DNA of 64,000 nucleotides from Aureitalea sp. L0-47 (GTDB lineage: Bacteria; Bacteroidota; Bacteroidia; Flavobacteriales; Flavobacteriaceae): NCBI RefSeq assembly GCF_026126405.1, contig NZ_JAFMTQ010000007.1, forward strand, positions 1 through 64,000, written 5' to 3'. Below, one piece after another: positions 50,806-60,323 of the stretch. The notes below the pieces were generated by a model, which worked only from the letters and a program-made list of their open reading frames with translations, was not told where the DNA came from and searched no databases. Made by a program: the position numbers and the translations under genes. Position 1 is the stretch's first letter; the number at the start of each line of letters is the position of its first letter.

Positions 50806-52641
50806 GTGAAACTATGGGTAGCCGTTTTAAGTTTTTTCTTGTGTTCATTCTTTTCATGGGCACAAACCGGGCAAGCAGATATTGACACTTTGCTGTCACG
50901 TTCCAAAGCAGTCTATCAATCCGACCTTGATTCAGCTCTTGTTTTTGTAAATGACGCCTATCGCCTTGCTATAGAACGCCAGGATAGTGCGGTGATCGCA
51001 ATGGTAGCGGTAACTAAGAGCTTCTATCATTTCACACGAGATGAGCCGCAAAAAGTTGAGGAAACCCTTCAGTTCCTGTTTGATAATCCCGATAAAGTTC
51101 CTTTGTCCTCTCTTGGTCAGGCATACAATCACATGGGAGGAGTTAAGTACCGGCATGTGGGGATGGATGAGGCCTTGCGGATGTATTTCAAAGCAATTGA
51201 GATCCAGGAACAGGCTAATAATTTTGCAGGTCTCGCACGAACCTACCTCAACCTGGGGATGATATACAACGGTTTGGAAAAAAAGGACCTTGCGGAATAT
51301 TTCTTCGAGAAATCAGCCTTTAACTCTTCAAGGAATTCACAAGGAAATCAGGTCCATGAGGTTTTGAACGAAAATTTTGCCGGACCTGAAAATCAATTAA
51401 AAATCACCCTGAACGCCCTTCAAAAGACTGAAAACAAGGAGCGGTCTATCCTCGCCGCTATTCTTTACAGTGACTTGAGTGCTATCCATTATGACCTGGG
51501 AGATTATTCTTTGGCTCTTCAATCGGGGAATAAGGCCCTTGAGATCATGAACCGGATCAATTTCACCACCAATTTACAGCTCACTCACTACAATGTGGGC
51601 ATGGCTCAGTTGGGACTTGGTCAATTTCGAAATGCCCAGATATCATTTGAAAAAGCCATTGCAACGACCGATATTCTAAAGCAAAAAGTGCAGTTCAACG
51701 AGGCGCTTATTAGGGCCCATAGAGAAAGTGGAGATTATCGCGCTGCATTTGAAGCACAGCGTTCTCTGGGTGCAATTAAAGACTCCATAAATACGAAGCA
51801 GGAAAACGACCGAATTGCCGAGATCACCGCTCAATTCGAAACTGAAAAGCAGGCGCAGGAAATAGAGATCTTAGAAGGTGATGTTCAGCTACAGGCGGCT
51901 CAACTTAAGAACCAGCGCGGTATCCTGATCGGTGTTGTTGCTTTGGTTGCTTTACTGGGGGTAATATTGTTTTTTGCCTATAAGAATCATAAGATCAAAC
52001 AAAACCTTCAGTTTTCGGAATTAACTCAAAAGCTACTCCAGATGCAGCTGAATCCGCATTTTTTGTTCAATGCTCTCAACGGAATTCAATATTTCATCCG
52101 GAAAAATGACACTAAGAAGTCAACGCGATACATCACAAATTTCAGTGGTTTAATGCGAAACATCCTGGAAAATTCAGTAGAAAAATTTATTTCCATTGAA
52201 GAAGATCACGCCACGATAAGCGATTTCCTGGCGTTACAACAACTAGTTCACAACAATTCCTTCAAATACTCAGTGACCATTGATAAAAATCTGGATGCTC
52301 AAAATACTGCCATTCCTCCCATGTTCACTCAGCCGTTTGTGGAAAACGCTATAATTCATGGTGTTTCCGGGCTTAAAGAGGGACAAATTGATGTTAGGTA
52401 TGGGTTTGAAGACAGCCATGTTAAAGTTGAAATTCAGGACAATGGCAAGGGAATTTATTCGGAAAAGAAAAATGCAAACAGTCTTCATAAATCGATGGGA
52501 ACATCCATTACAAAACAACGAATGGAAAATTTATCGAAGGCGGAGAAGTACCCGATCGAGTTAGAGATCATTTCGGAAAATGATCTGGAGACGCGTCAGG
52601 GAACTAAAATTGTACTAACTTTTCCGATGAAATATCTTTAG
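50806..52641 (+). CDS. TPR-containing LytS-type sensor histidine kinase
   Basis: 611 residues from a GTG that gives a good signal-like first helix (KLWVAVLSFFLCSFFSWAQ region); an in-frame TTG lies two codons upstream. Signal peptide 1-20, about six tetratricopeptide repeats (~30-330) in the periplasm, a coiled coil, one membrane helix (~373-392), then the LytS-type kinase domain with phospho-acceptor His418 in LNPHFLFNAL and an ATPase domain with ENAIIHG and DNGKGI. Phosphorylates the adjacent LytTR regulator, which starts 1 nt after its stop. The ligand sensed by the TPR domain is unknown. Start codon lies 5 nt after TACCTTTT. Confidence 0.88.
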   Translation: MKLWVAVLSFFLCSFFSWAQTGQADIDTLLSRSKAVYQSDLDSALVFVNDAYRLAIERQDSAVIAMVAVTKSFYHFTRDEPQKVEETLQFLFDNPDKVPLSSLGQAYNHMGGVKYRHVGMDEALRMYFKAIEIQEQANNFAGLARTYLNLGMIYNGLEKKDLAEYFFEKSAFNSSRNSQGNQVHEVLNENFAGPENQLKITLNALQKTENKERSILAAILYSDLSAIHYDLGDYSLALQSGNKALEIMNRINFTTNLQLTHYNVGMAQLGLGQFRNAQISFEKAIATTDILKQKVQFNEALIRAHRESGDYRAAFEAQRSLGAIKDSINTKQENDRIAEITAQFETEKQAQEIEILEGDVQLQAAQLKNQRGILIGVVALVALLGVILFFAYKNHKIKQNLQFSELTQKLLQMQLNPHFLFNALNGIQYFIRKNDTKKSTRYITNFSGLMRNILENSVEKFISIEEDHATISDFLALQQLVHNNSFKYSVTIDKNLDAQNTAIPPMFTQPFVENAIIHGVSGLKEGQIDVRYGFEDSHVKVEIQDNGKGIYSEKKNANSLHKSMGTSITKQRMENLSKAEKYPIELEIISENDLETRQGTKIVLTFPMKYL

Positions 52642-52642
52642 T

Positions 52643-53392
52643 ATGCAAAGGAAATTACTGCTTATAGAAGACGATCATTTCATGGCGGAAATGATCTTGG
52701 ATGTGCTAAAGGATAATTTTGCAGAACTCGAACTTGGGCCCATTGCAACAACCCTTTCCGAGGCAGAAGACAGGCTTGCAGAATTCCAACCGGATGTTGT
52801 TATTTCGGACATCAACCTACAAGATGAGGTTGTTTTTACTTTGTTTCAGAAATTTGAAAACATTCCGTTCAAGATCATCTTTATTACTTCACACAGCAAA
52901 TATGCCGTGCAGGCTTTTAGGTTCAGTGCGCTCGATTTCCTGGAAAAACCCTTCGAGGATGAAGCGCTCATTTCAGCGGTAAACAAAGCTATAGAGCATG
53001 TGGATGTAGAACAGTATAACGCCCAGCTAAGAACCTTTTTTCACAATTTCAATCCGGGTGAAAAGAAAAAGAAGCTGGTGTTGAAGAACCTCGAATCCAT
53101 TCATATCGTGGATATAGCAGATATTAGGTTTATTAAATCCGATAGCAACTATTCTGAATTTCACATCGATGACGGCCGAAAGATCCTGGTATCAAAGTCG
53201 CTCAAGCTTTATGACGAACAGTTGCGCGGTTTTTCTTTTTTCCGAAGTCATCAGTCCTACCTCGTCAATCTTCAATTTGCTAAAACTTTCCACAAGCAAG
53301 ACAGTGTACTTGAGCTGGACTCAGGTGATCATATCGCCGTTTCGGGGGCCAAAGTGAACGCTCTGCTGCACAATTTGAGTGAGCTTTCATGA
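52643..53392 (+). CDS. LytTR-family response regulator
   Basis: 249 residues. Receiver domain with Asp56 as phospho-acceptor in VISDINL, acidic pair Asp10-Asp11 (IEDDH), and the lysine in LEKPF. The C-terminal LytTR DNA-binding domain (~145-249) shows IRFIKSDSNYSEFH, FRSHQSYLVNLQ and ISGAKV-like ending. Regulates genes by binding direct repeats. Co-transcribed with the histidine kinase; the target could be the unknown secreted gene at 53503, which follows in the same direction. Confidence 0.92.
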   Translation: MQRKLLLIEDDHFMAEMILDVLKDNFAELELGPIATTLSEAEDRLAEFQPDVVISDINLQDEVVFTLFQKFENIPFKIIFITSHSKYAVQAFRFSALDFLEKPFEDEALISAVNKAIEHVDVEQYNAQLRTFFHNFNPGEKKKKLVLKNLESIHIVDIADIRFIKSDSNYSEFHIDDGRKILVSKSLKLYDEQLRGFSFFRSHQSYLVNLQFAKTFHKQDSVLELDSGDHIAVSGAKVNALLHNLSELS

Positions 53393-53502
53393 TTCTAATT
53401 GGAACACGGCGAATTCTAACTGAAGCATCTTAAATACTTATTACGTCCTTATTTGAAACTATTGTTTTTCATATTTGATTCGTAATCAAAACGAATAAAA
53501 TC

Positions 53503-54870
53503 ATGAAAGTCAAGATCCTCCTTTTATTTATCGCATTGACATTCTTATCCGGAACAGGTGAAATGTTCTCTCAAAGAAAAAATCCTCGAATTGATAGTGG
53601 TAAAAATCTTTATAATACCCTGGCAACAATGCTAAGACAAGCAAAGGAAGCGCCCGCCAAGGATCTTCAATGTGAACCTTCAAAACTTTTAAGATCTATT
53701 CCACGTAAAAAACTTTTGCCTACTCAAGCAGATCTAATGAAAGAGATAAGCAGAATAGTTGACGATTCTTTATCGATCGAAGACTATGTGCTCAAGGTTT
53801 CAAATCAGAGAGCCCTGGAATATTTAACGAATACAAAAACGAAAACCGAGTATCTCAAATATTTAGGGCCGGAATACAAGGGTTTTAAATTTAAACAGTC
53901 CAAATTCGATCGCTTCTATTATGCCGTTCGTCGAGCGCAAAAATCAGGATTCAAGATTTTTGATTCTTCTTTCAAGCAAGGGGAGTGTGCAATTTCTGTG
54001 GAAACTATTTTAAAACCGATTAAATTCACAGTGGACCCTAAGAGGTTTCCTGTCGCTAATGTAGACTGGGAAATAAAGACCAATATTGCCATAGAATGCC
54101 CTTGTACTACAAATAATAAGTTCAAAGTCAAAATCGCGAAATACAGTTATAGCGCCACTTGTCAAGGCTCCTTGTTGTTCAATGAAAAATATCAATCTCA
54201 TCCAGAAGCTCCGGTTAAAATTTTTGTGAAATATGGATTGCGGTTTGGTAAGATAAAAGATCCGAAGCTCGTCCTGGAATATCTTGAGTGCTGTAAGAAG
54301 CTGGAAGACCCGGTAAAGAAAAGCAGCTTCACAGATCCAAATGAAATTATTAACAATAATAATACATTGCTCGACACGGGCGTTGGAATTGGATTTGGAA
54401 AAGAAGTAGAGACCAATATTGGATTCTCCGGTGTGGTGTTATTTAATGTAACGGAAATTGGCGGCAACCCATTATTTGTTGGCCCAAAAGCTTCGGTAAG
54501 TACCACGTCAATTACCAGCGACGCCATAAACGAGTTGAAAATTCTATTCGGGCCCACTGCCGAATACCAGATTCCGCTTAATGATGGTCGAACTCGAATA
54601 GTAACTGGTGTAAATTCCGGTTACACCTTTGGAAATGTAGAATCCTTTGGATTCGATCAGAATTTTTCAGGAATTACTGTGAATACCTATGCAGGTGCGC
54701 AGATCAATGTGGGAAATAACCTTGCGATCACGGCCCTTTTGAATTTCTTAGAATTCAGTAGTCTCACGTTTAAATCGGACATGGAGAACTTCGAAAATAC
54801 AACCAGTAACACAACTTTCCTCACCGATGGAGGAGCGATAAGCGTTGGTGTGCGTATAGGCCTGGATTAA
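53503..54870 (+). CDS. Secreted protein of unknown function, beta-rich C-terminus
   Basis: 455 residues. Signal peptide 1-24 (MKVKILLLFIALTFLSG start, cut near EMFSQ). Residues ~30-270 hold scattered cysteines (QCEPSK, ECPCTT, ECCKK) and two predicted extracellular modules. Residues ~285-455 alternate short hydrophobic strands (GVGIGFGKE, GVVLFNV, VTGVNSGYTFG, AGAQINVG) and end GGAISVGVRIGLD, like an outer-membrane beta-barrel or YadA-less hydrophobic barrel end. I recognise no family. It follows the LytS/LytTR pair by 110 nt and may be under its control. Confidence 0.65.
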   Translation: MKVKILLLFIALTFLSGTGEMFSQRKNPRIDSGKNLYNTLATMLRQAKEAPAKDLQCEPSKLLRSIPRKKLLPTQADLMKEISRIVDDSLSIEDYVLKVSNQRALEYLTNTKTKTEYLKYLGPEYKGFKFKQSKFDRFYYAVRRAQKSGFKIFDSSFKQGECAISVETILKPIKFTVDPKRFPVANVDWEIKTNIAIECPCTTNNKFKVKIAKYSYSATCQGSLLFNEKYQSHPEAPVKIFVKYGLRFGKIKDPKLVLEYLECCKKLEDPVKKSSFTDPNEIINNNNTLLDTGVGIGFGKEVETNIGFSGVVLFNVTEIGGNPLFVGPKASVSTTSITSDAINELKILFGPTAEYQIPLNDGRTRIVTGVNSGYTFGNVESFGFDQNFSGITVNTYAGAQINVGNNLAITALLNFLEFSSLTFKSDMENFENTTSNTTFLTDGGAISVGVRIGLD

Positions 54871-54895
54871 GTGGCCAAATGTTGTGTATGGAGAG

Positions 54896-54922
54896 AAACC
54901 TCGGGCGAAAGTTCGGGGTTTT
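54896..54922. terminator. Convergent terminator hairpin
   Basis: AAACCTCG / CGGGGTTT stem (54896-54903, 54914-54921; one T-G pair) with a 10-nt loop and TTT. Lies 26 nt past the unknown secreted gene; its right end touches the stop of the minus-strand lipoprotein gene. Confidence 0.55.
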
Positions 54923-55148
54923 AGTTGCCGCAGGTTACCCCGTCGGCTTGCAGATCCTGTAAATAGATATTATACGGTGTGCCGGTATTCTCGCCATTTA
55001 CCGAAGCGTTCCCGTCACTTTCTTCACATAGCTGAAAGTCTAAAGTTTGAGGTGCGCTGCAGGTCGTACAGGTTACCGAGTCGTCACTTTTACAGGAAAA
55101 CAGGCAAGCTGACCCTGCCAGGATCACTAAACAAAACACAAGTTTCAT
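54921..55148 (-). CDS. Small cysteine-containing lipoprotein
   Basis: 75 residues from the ATG reading MKLVFCLVILAGSACLFSC; a long upstream extension is rejected because it covers a promoter-like TATATTTT and the neighbour gene. Lipobox with Cys19 (LFSC). The mature part has the pair CTTC and three further cysteines, and is acidic. Function unknown; no family recognised. Probably anchored to a membrane. Same strand as the antiporter gene, whose end lies 58 nt upstream. Confidence 0.6.
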   Translation of the reverse strand: MKLVFCLVILAGSACLFSCKSDDSVTCTTCSAPQTLDFQLCEESDGNASVNGENTGTPYNIYLQDLQADGVTCGN

Positions 55149-55206
55149 GGGCGTAAAATATATGCTAATCAAACGATGGAGGGTTAACTTTATTTCAGGT
55201 GTCACG

Positions 55207-57075
55207 CTAAGCGGAATTATTTTCAATTTCATTGTTCTTCTGAACAACTCTTTCAGGATCGATAGGTTTGCCCAAATAAACCAACTCACATCCTTCTCCG
55301 ACCTGCATTTTATGGGGATCGTCGATGAGCCGAATTTCATTTTGCTCATTCTTGAGAAAAAGTGCAACCACATCATCCATCTTTTCTATACTCCTGAATA
55401 AATTTATGAATTGCTCCTGGGAGTTCACTTGCAATTCCTGTATGGAGGGATATTCCGTCGCAACCTGGTCTAACTTAATATAATCGTGTGTTTGTGAAAA
55501 TATCTCTCCAGGCTCTTCCGAAGAAGCCTTTCCATATTTTAACTCTTCGGGACTGATCAGCCGATAAGTACCATTTTCTCCCAATGTCTTGCCGTATTTC
55601 GTAATAGCCTGTTTATTGATCTCGGTATTTCCTGTCATTGCCAGAAGAAAACCAACATCATTGAGTTCAATGTTGTCGGTAAGGTCGCTTGTGATAATAC
55701 TTGCATTTATCGCCTCAAGGCCCAGCTCTTTCGCTCGATCGATATTAACATTGTTTGTGTCGACCAACACTACATGTCGCTTATTTTTCAATAAATAGGA
55801 TCCTATCAGCCGCGAAACTTTGGAGGCGCCCACGATGATAATTCCTTCGGAAGATTTTAAAAATACGCCCACTATGGAAGCGAAAAGCCTAGCCGTGGCG
55901 GCGTTGAGAAGCACTGTTACCAGCACCACCGAAAACACCAACGGAGTTATATATTCTGCTCCCGGTATTCCTTGTTCAACGAGCTTGGTTCCAAAAAGCG
56001 AAGCAATACCCGCTGCAACGATACCACGAGGTCCAACCCAGCTGATAAAAAGTTTTTCATTGACTTTGAGGCTGCTGTTTGTGGTGCTGAGAAAGACAGC
56101 CATGGGCCTGAGAATAAAAATTATTATCGCCAACAGAATTGCGGTTTCCCAGGTATACACTAGCAATAGGTCGTCGAGGCTAATGTTCGCGGCAAGTAAA
56201 ATGAATAGAATTGAAATTAACAGGACGCTTAGAGATTCTTTAAAATAAAGCAGTTCTTTCAGGCTAGGCAAATCACTGTTGCCCAGGAACATCCCCATAA
56301 CAACAACAGCCAAAAGACCTGATTCGTGAGCGAAAACGTCGCTTTCAACAAAGATCAGCAGTACTACCGACAAGGAAACGACATTCAAAAGGTAATGCGG
56401 AATGAATTTCTTTTTTATTGAATAATAGAGGGCATATCCGCCGGATATTCCGAAGGAAAAACCAATAAGTACGATCTTCCCGAATTCCATGAGCGCCTGC
56501 TTGGTATAGCCGGCGTCACCACCAACGCTTATAAACTCAAACACCAAAACGGCCACCAGGGCACCAATGGGGTCGATCAGAATCCCTTCCCATTTAAGCA
56601 CAGCCGAAACTTCTTTCTTGAGTGGAATATTTCTCAGTATAGGAGTTATTACGGTCGGTCCTGTTACAATGATCAAGGCAGAAAACAAGAAGGAAATTCT
56701 CCAGTCTAAACCGAAAAAATAATGCGCAGCAACTCCACCCCCGACAAAAGTAACAGCGGCTCCAAGGCTGATAAGTTTGCCTATCACCGGCCCAATTTTC
56801 TTTACTTCATCTCGCCTCAGGGTGAGTCCTCCTTCGAATAGTATTATCCCAATGGCCAGGGACACGAAATAAAAGAGGTTCTGGTCCGGGAAGAATCCCG
56901 TTTTTCCGTTATAAATTGGTTGAATCCATTGAGAGCCGTCGTCGGATATCAGGGTCGACACGGGGCCCACAAACAACCCAATCAATATCAGTGGCAAGAT
57001 CGCCGGAATTTTCATTTTCCAGGCCACCCATTGTGCCAGGATGCCTAACACTATTATACCAGCGAGTTCGAGCAT
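55207..57075 (-). CDS. CPA1-type cation:proton antiporter with TrkA/RCK domain
   Basis: 622 residues. About 12-13 membrane helices in residues 1-405 (FEGGLTLRRDEVKK, WEGILIDPIGALVAV with the acidic ion-binding helix, and SWVGPRGIVAAGI), followed by a TrkA-N/RCK nucleotide-binding domain starting GIIIVGASKVSRLIGS and a C-terminal TrkA-C-like part. Exchanges Na+ or K+ for H+, with nucleotide or ligand control by the RCK domain. Divergent from the Usp-SulP operon, hinting at joint ion or bicarbonate homeostasis. Confidence 0.87.
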   Translation of the reverse strand: MLELAGIIVLGILAQWVAWKMKIPAILPLILIGLFVGPVSTLISDDGSQWIQPIYNGKTGFFPDQNLFYFVSLAIGIILFEGGLTLRRDEVKKIGPVIGKLISLGAAVTFVGGGVAAHYFFGLDWRISFLFSALIIVTGPTVITPILRNIPLKKEVSAVLKWEGILIDPIGALVAVLVFEFISVGGDAGYTKQALMEFGKIVLIGFSFGISGGYALYYSIKKKFIPHYLLNVVSLSVVLLIFVESDVFAHESGLLAVVVMGMFLGNSDLPSLKELLYFKESLSVLLISILFILLAANISLDDLLLVYTWETAILLAIIIFILRPMAVFLSTTNSSLKVNEKLFISWVGPRGIVAAGIASLFGTKLVEQGIPGAEYITPLVFSVVLVTVLLNAATARLFASIVGVFLKSSEGIIIVGASKVSRLIGSYLLKNKRHVVLVDTNNVNIDRAKELGLEAINASIITSDLTDNIELNDVGFLLAMTGNTEINKQAITKYGKTLGENGTYRLISPEELKYGKASSEEPGEIFSQTHDYIKLDQVATEYPSIQELQVNSQEQFINLFRSIEKMDDVVALFLKNEQNEIRLIDDPHKMQVGEGCELVYLGKPIDPERVVQKNNEIENNSA

Positions 57076-57216
57076 AGCGAAATAATTTCTGTGAAAATAC
57101 TAATTAACAAGTTAGTCCGAAAATATTTAATGTGGCTTTATTAATTCCATTCTACCAAGCACATTAATGATGTTTTTAAAAAGCACTATCTTCCCTGCTC
57201 CGGTAAAACAACCTAA

Positions 57217-58065
57217 TTGAACCACCATACCTTTCAAACCATCGGGATTGGAGTGGCCTTTTCACCTAATCTCAAGGCGAATATTTACGAAGCGGCCCGA
57301 TTGGCGATTTTCTTTGAGTCGAAACTGATCCTAATCCATGTGGGAGAACATTCCGAAGAGAAATCGGACACCATTGAATCACATCTTAAGCCTTTCAAGG
57401 ATAGGGAGCTGGATTACGAGATTCATTTTGAGCCTGGTGATCCGGTAGGTATAATTCTACAGGCGATCAATCACCACCAAATAGACCTGATCTTGCTGGG
57501 GGCCATGCAGCGGGAGAAATTTCTTCAATTCTACCTGGGGTCTATTGCGCGAAAGATTACACGAAAAGCCAGTTGTGCCGTACTACTTCACATAAACCCG
57601 TCGGTTCAGCGTATTCCCTGTCGCCATGTAGTGGTAAACGGCATGAAATCCTCAAGAAGCGCCAAAACCATAGCTTCTGCTTTCTATGTTGGTCATAAAT
57701 TGGGGAGTGAGAGAATTACGATTGTGGAAGAGATCGGACAAGATGAAGTTGCCGTTAAAGTAGAAGATGACGAGTCGTTAGAAAAGGCAACCGCTATAAG
57801 GGAAAGGCTCCGTCTTCGCGAAGATACCCGGGTAAAAAATATCGTGGATACTATCCCTGAAGCTTACAAAACGGGCATTGCTGTTACTTCTCAACCCATC
57901 TTCGGTAAAAGAGGATATTCCATTGGTCACTACGCAGAAGTAGTGCGCGCAGACCTGCTCATTATAAACGCCCAGGGGAAAAGTGGTTTGAAAGACCGGC
58001 TCTTTCCCCATGATAACGAACATATATTAAAAGAGCTGCCAACCGATGTTCTTATCCTTCAATGA
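57217..58065 (+). CDS. Universal stress protein, paired with SulP transporter
   Basis: 282 residues from TTG; no ATG before the conserved start region. Two Usp-like halves: FQTIGIGVAFSPNLKANIYEA ... ILLGAMQREKFLQFYLGSIARKITRKASCAVLLH (residues ~95-128) and a second half ending LLIINAQGKSGLKDRLFPHD ... DVLILQ. Its last 4 nt overlap the SulP start (ATGA), so the two proteins are made together and the Usp may regulate the transporter. Such Usp-SulP pairs are common in aquatic bacteria. Confidence 0.8.
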   Translation: MNHHTFQTIGIGVAFSPNLKANIYEAARLAIFFESKLILIHVGEHSEEKSDTIESHLKPFKDRELDYEIHFEPGDPVGIILQAINHHQIDLILLGAMQREKFLQFYLGSIARKITRKASCAVLLHINPSVQRIPCRHVVVNGMKSSRSAKTIASAFYVGHKLGSERITIVEEIGQDEVAVKVEDDESLEKATAIRERLRLREDTRVKNIVDTIPEAYKTGIAVTSQPIFGKRGYSIGHYAEVVRADLLIINAQGKSGLKDRLFPHDNEHILKELPTDVLILQ

Positions 58066-60257
58066 CAACGAAAAAAAACAGCATATCAATTTTTCTGAAA
58101 TCGCTTCCAAAAAACATCTTTTCGGGATTCGTAGTAAGCCTTATTGCTCTCCCCCTGGGTCTTGGACTGGCAATGGCTAGTGAAGCCCCGCCTATTGCTG
58201 GCATCATTGCCGCAATCGTAGGGGGCGTGGTGGTATCCATCCTCGGCGGTAGTCATGTAACCATTACAGGGCCTGGAAATGGCCTGGTAGGCGTACTTCT
58301 CGTTGCCATAACGGCTCTGGGGATAGAAGCTACTTATGCTGCCGTGATTTGTTCCGGTGGGCTGCTCCTGCTCCTTGGTGTTTTTCGGATGGGTAAGTTG
58401 GCCGATTTTTTTCCGTCCTCTGCTATTCAGGGAATGCTGGCGGCAATTGGACTAATCATTCTTGGAAAACAATTCCATGTAATGGTGGGAAACAAGATCA
58501 GTCGAGAACGCAGCATCGACTACCTGGTCGAAATCCCGGAGTCTGTTATTATGATCTTTCGGCAGGACAGCATGAGCCTGGTATATGCGGCTATCGCCGG
58601 TATATTAAGTTTGTTCATAATGGCGTATTACCCTAAGCTTCGAAACAGGTTTCTCCAGCTTATCCCTGCACCAATGTGGATAGTGCTTCTTTCCATCGGT
58701 TTCAGTTATTTTATGGAATATATCATCCAGGCACCTAATCCTATTCACCCGGAATACATGCTGTCTGGTATTCCGAAGCCCAATGAAATCGTCTCTCAGA
58801 TCCCGTCGCCCAATTTTTCCCAAGCCGCCGGTTTCCCCTTCTGGTTGAGCGTGATCTCACTCACTTTAATAGCCAGTATAGAATCGTTGCTAAGTATCAA
58901 AGCTGTGGATAAACTGGACCCCGGTCGAAGACGTAGTAATGTGAACAAAGATCTCAAGGCGTTGGGACTAGCTACAGTGGGAAGTGGTTTTTTAGGAGGC
59001 ATTAACGTTGTCACAGTGATCGCCCGAAGTTCGGTGAATGTGAACAACGGTGGTTCCAACAGGTCGTCCAATTTCTTTCATGCGATCTTTCTAACCCTTT
59101 TTATACTGCTTTTTAGTTCTCAGTTATTTAGAATCCCACTTCCGGCACTGATGGCAATTTTAGTTTTCACAGGCTATAAACTGGCCTCTCCTTCTATGGT
59201 GCGTAAAATTTTCAACATTGGAAAAGAACAATTGATCATCTTCTTCACCACACTTTTGTTTACACTATTTGTGAACCTGATCGTCGGAATCATCGCAGGG
59301 GTGGTCGTAACCTTTATTATTCATCTTTTTGTGTCCAAAAGCATTTTATTATTCGTGCGAAACGTACAAAAACCAAATGTGTTGATGTACAAGGAAATTG
59401 ATTCCGGTGGATACTATGTGAGCGTGAAGCATTTTTCATCATTTCTGAATTTTTACCGGCTAAAACAAAATTTGGAAATGATACCATCGAACTCAGATGT
59501 GGTAGTTGATTTTAGCCTTTGTGAGTTCGTTGATCACACGGTTATGGATAGTTTGAGCGACTACCAAAACGTATTTCAGAAAAGCAACGGAAGTTTTGAA
59601 ATCATTGGACTGGATCTGCACGATGCGGAATCCGAACACCCTTTTGCGCTCCGGAGATTACTTCCAGGGTTTCAGTTTATTGAAAAAAATCTTACTCGAA
59701 GGCAATCCACCCTAAGTGATATCGCTGAAGATTATGAGCTTAACTATGTGCCGGATAGTGTTTCGGAAGTTCGTTTTCTTGAAGATTTTATCTTTTTCAG
59801 AACAAAACAAATTCAAAGAATATACAATCAACTCCTGAACGATATTAGTAGCTTTAGGATATTCGATCTTACCTTTTCCGAAGGTGCTTTCATTGCCCGT
59901 GAAGTGGTTCGAACCACTATGCTGCATATCGAATTGGAGAAAGATATCCCCGTGTTTACCCTAGACAGGGAGGGTTTCCTGGAGAAAATTTACGCCTTTG
60001 CCGGGTTCAGGGATATTCCTATTGAAAACCACAGCGATTTTTCACGACGGTTTTATCTGCTAGGTGAAGACGAAGAGGCAATTAAAAGCTTCTTCGATGA
60101 CGATTTGGTTCATTTCTTCGAAAGCAATCCATACTATCACATCGAGTCTAACGGGCATTCGTTACTTCTCTTCGGAAAGGAACGAGTGGCGGGCGTCAAA
60201 GAGATTAAAGCCCTTCTCGATTTTGGAAAAAGACTAAAGGAAATCGTAACACATTGA
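58062..60257 (+). CDS. SulP family anion transporter with STAS and extra C-terminal domain
   Basis: 731 residues. SulP membrane domain ~15-435 (LIALPLGLGLAMASEAPPIAG, GPGNGLVGVL, SLLSIKAVDKLDPG region), then a STAS domain (~440-520: VSVKHFSSFLNF, VVVDFSLCEFVDHTVMDSL, FEIIGLDLHD). A further ~170-residue domain (~560-731) follows, with KTKQ-like helix, FSRRFYLLGEDEEAIKSFFD and HSLLLFGKE; it reminds me of DUF3137-like cytosolic domains but this is uncertain. Transports sulfate or bicarbonate, probably Na+-coupled in a marine organism. SulP proteins normally end at or soon after STAS. Confidence 0.85.
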   Translation: MTTKKNSISIFLKSLPKNIFSGFVVSLIALPLGLGLAMASEAPPIAGIIAAIVGGVVVSILGGSHVTITGPGNGLVGVLLVAITALGIEATYAAVICSGGLLLLLGVFRMGKLADFFPSSAIQGMLAAIGLIILGKQFHVMVGNKISRERSIDYLVEIPESVIMIFRQDSMSLVYAAIAGILSLFIMAYYPKLRNRFLQLIPAPMWIVLLSIGFSYFMEYIIQAPNPIHPEYMLSGIPKPNEIVSQIPSPNFSQAAGFPFWLSVISLTLIASIESLLSIKAVDKLDPGRRRSNVNKDLKALGLATVGSGFLGGINVVTVIARSSVNVNNGGSNRSSNFFHAIFLTLFILLFSSQLFRIPLPALMAILVFTGYKLASPSMVRKIFNIGKEQLIIFFTTLLFTLFVNLIVGIIAGVVVTFIIHLFVSKSILLFVRNVQKPNVLMYKEIDSGGYYVSVKHFSSFLNFYRLKQNLEMIPSNSDVVVDFSLCEFVDHTVMDSLSDYQNVFQKSNGSFEIIGLDLHDAESEHPFALRRLLPGFQFIEKNLTRRQSTLSDIAEDYELNYVPDSVSEVRFLEDFIFFRTKQIQRIYNQLLNDISSFRIFDLTFSEGAFIAREVVRTTMLHIELEKDIPVFTLDREGFLEKIYAFAGFRDIPIENHSDFSRRFYLLGEDEEAIKSFFDDDLVHFFESNPYYHIESNGHSLLLFGKERVAGVKEIKALLDFGKRLKEIVTH

Positions 60258-60323
60258 AACGAATCTTAATTATCCCTTAACAATATCGCTCAATCCCCTT
60301 ACTTTTATTAATTTGCGGCTCCA

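Noticed and set aside
54198-54557. 119-codon minus-strand frame inside the unknown secreted gene
   Set aside because: The plus-strand frame has a signal peptide and a promoter position; the minus frame has neither.
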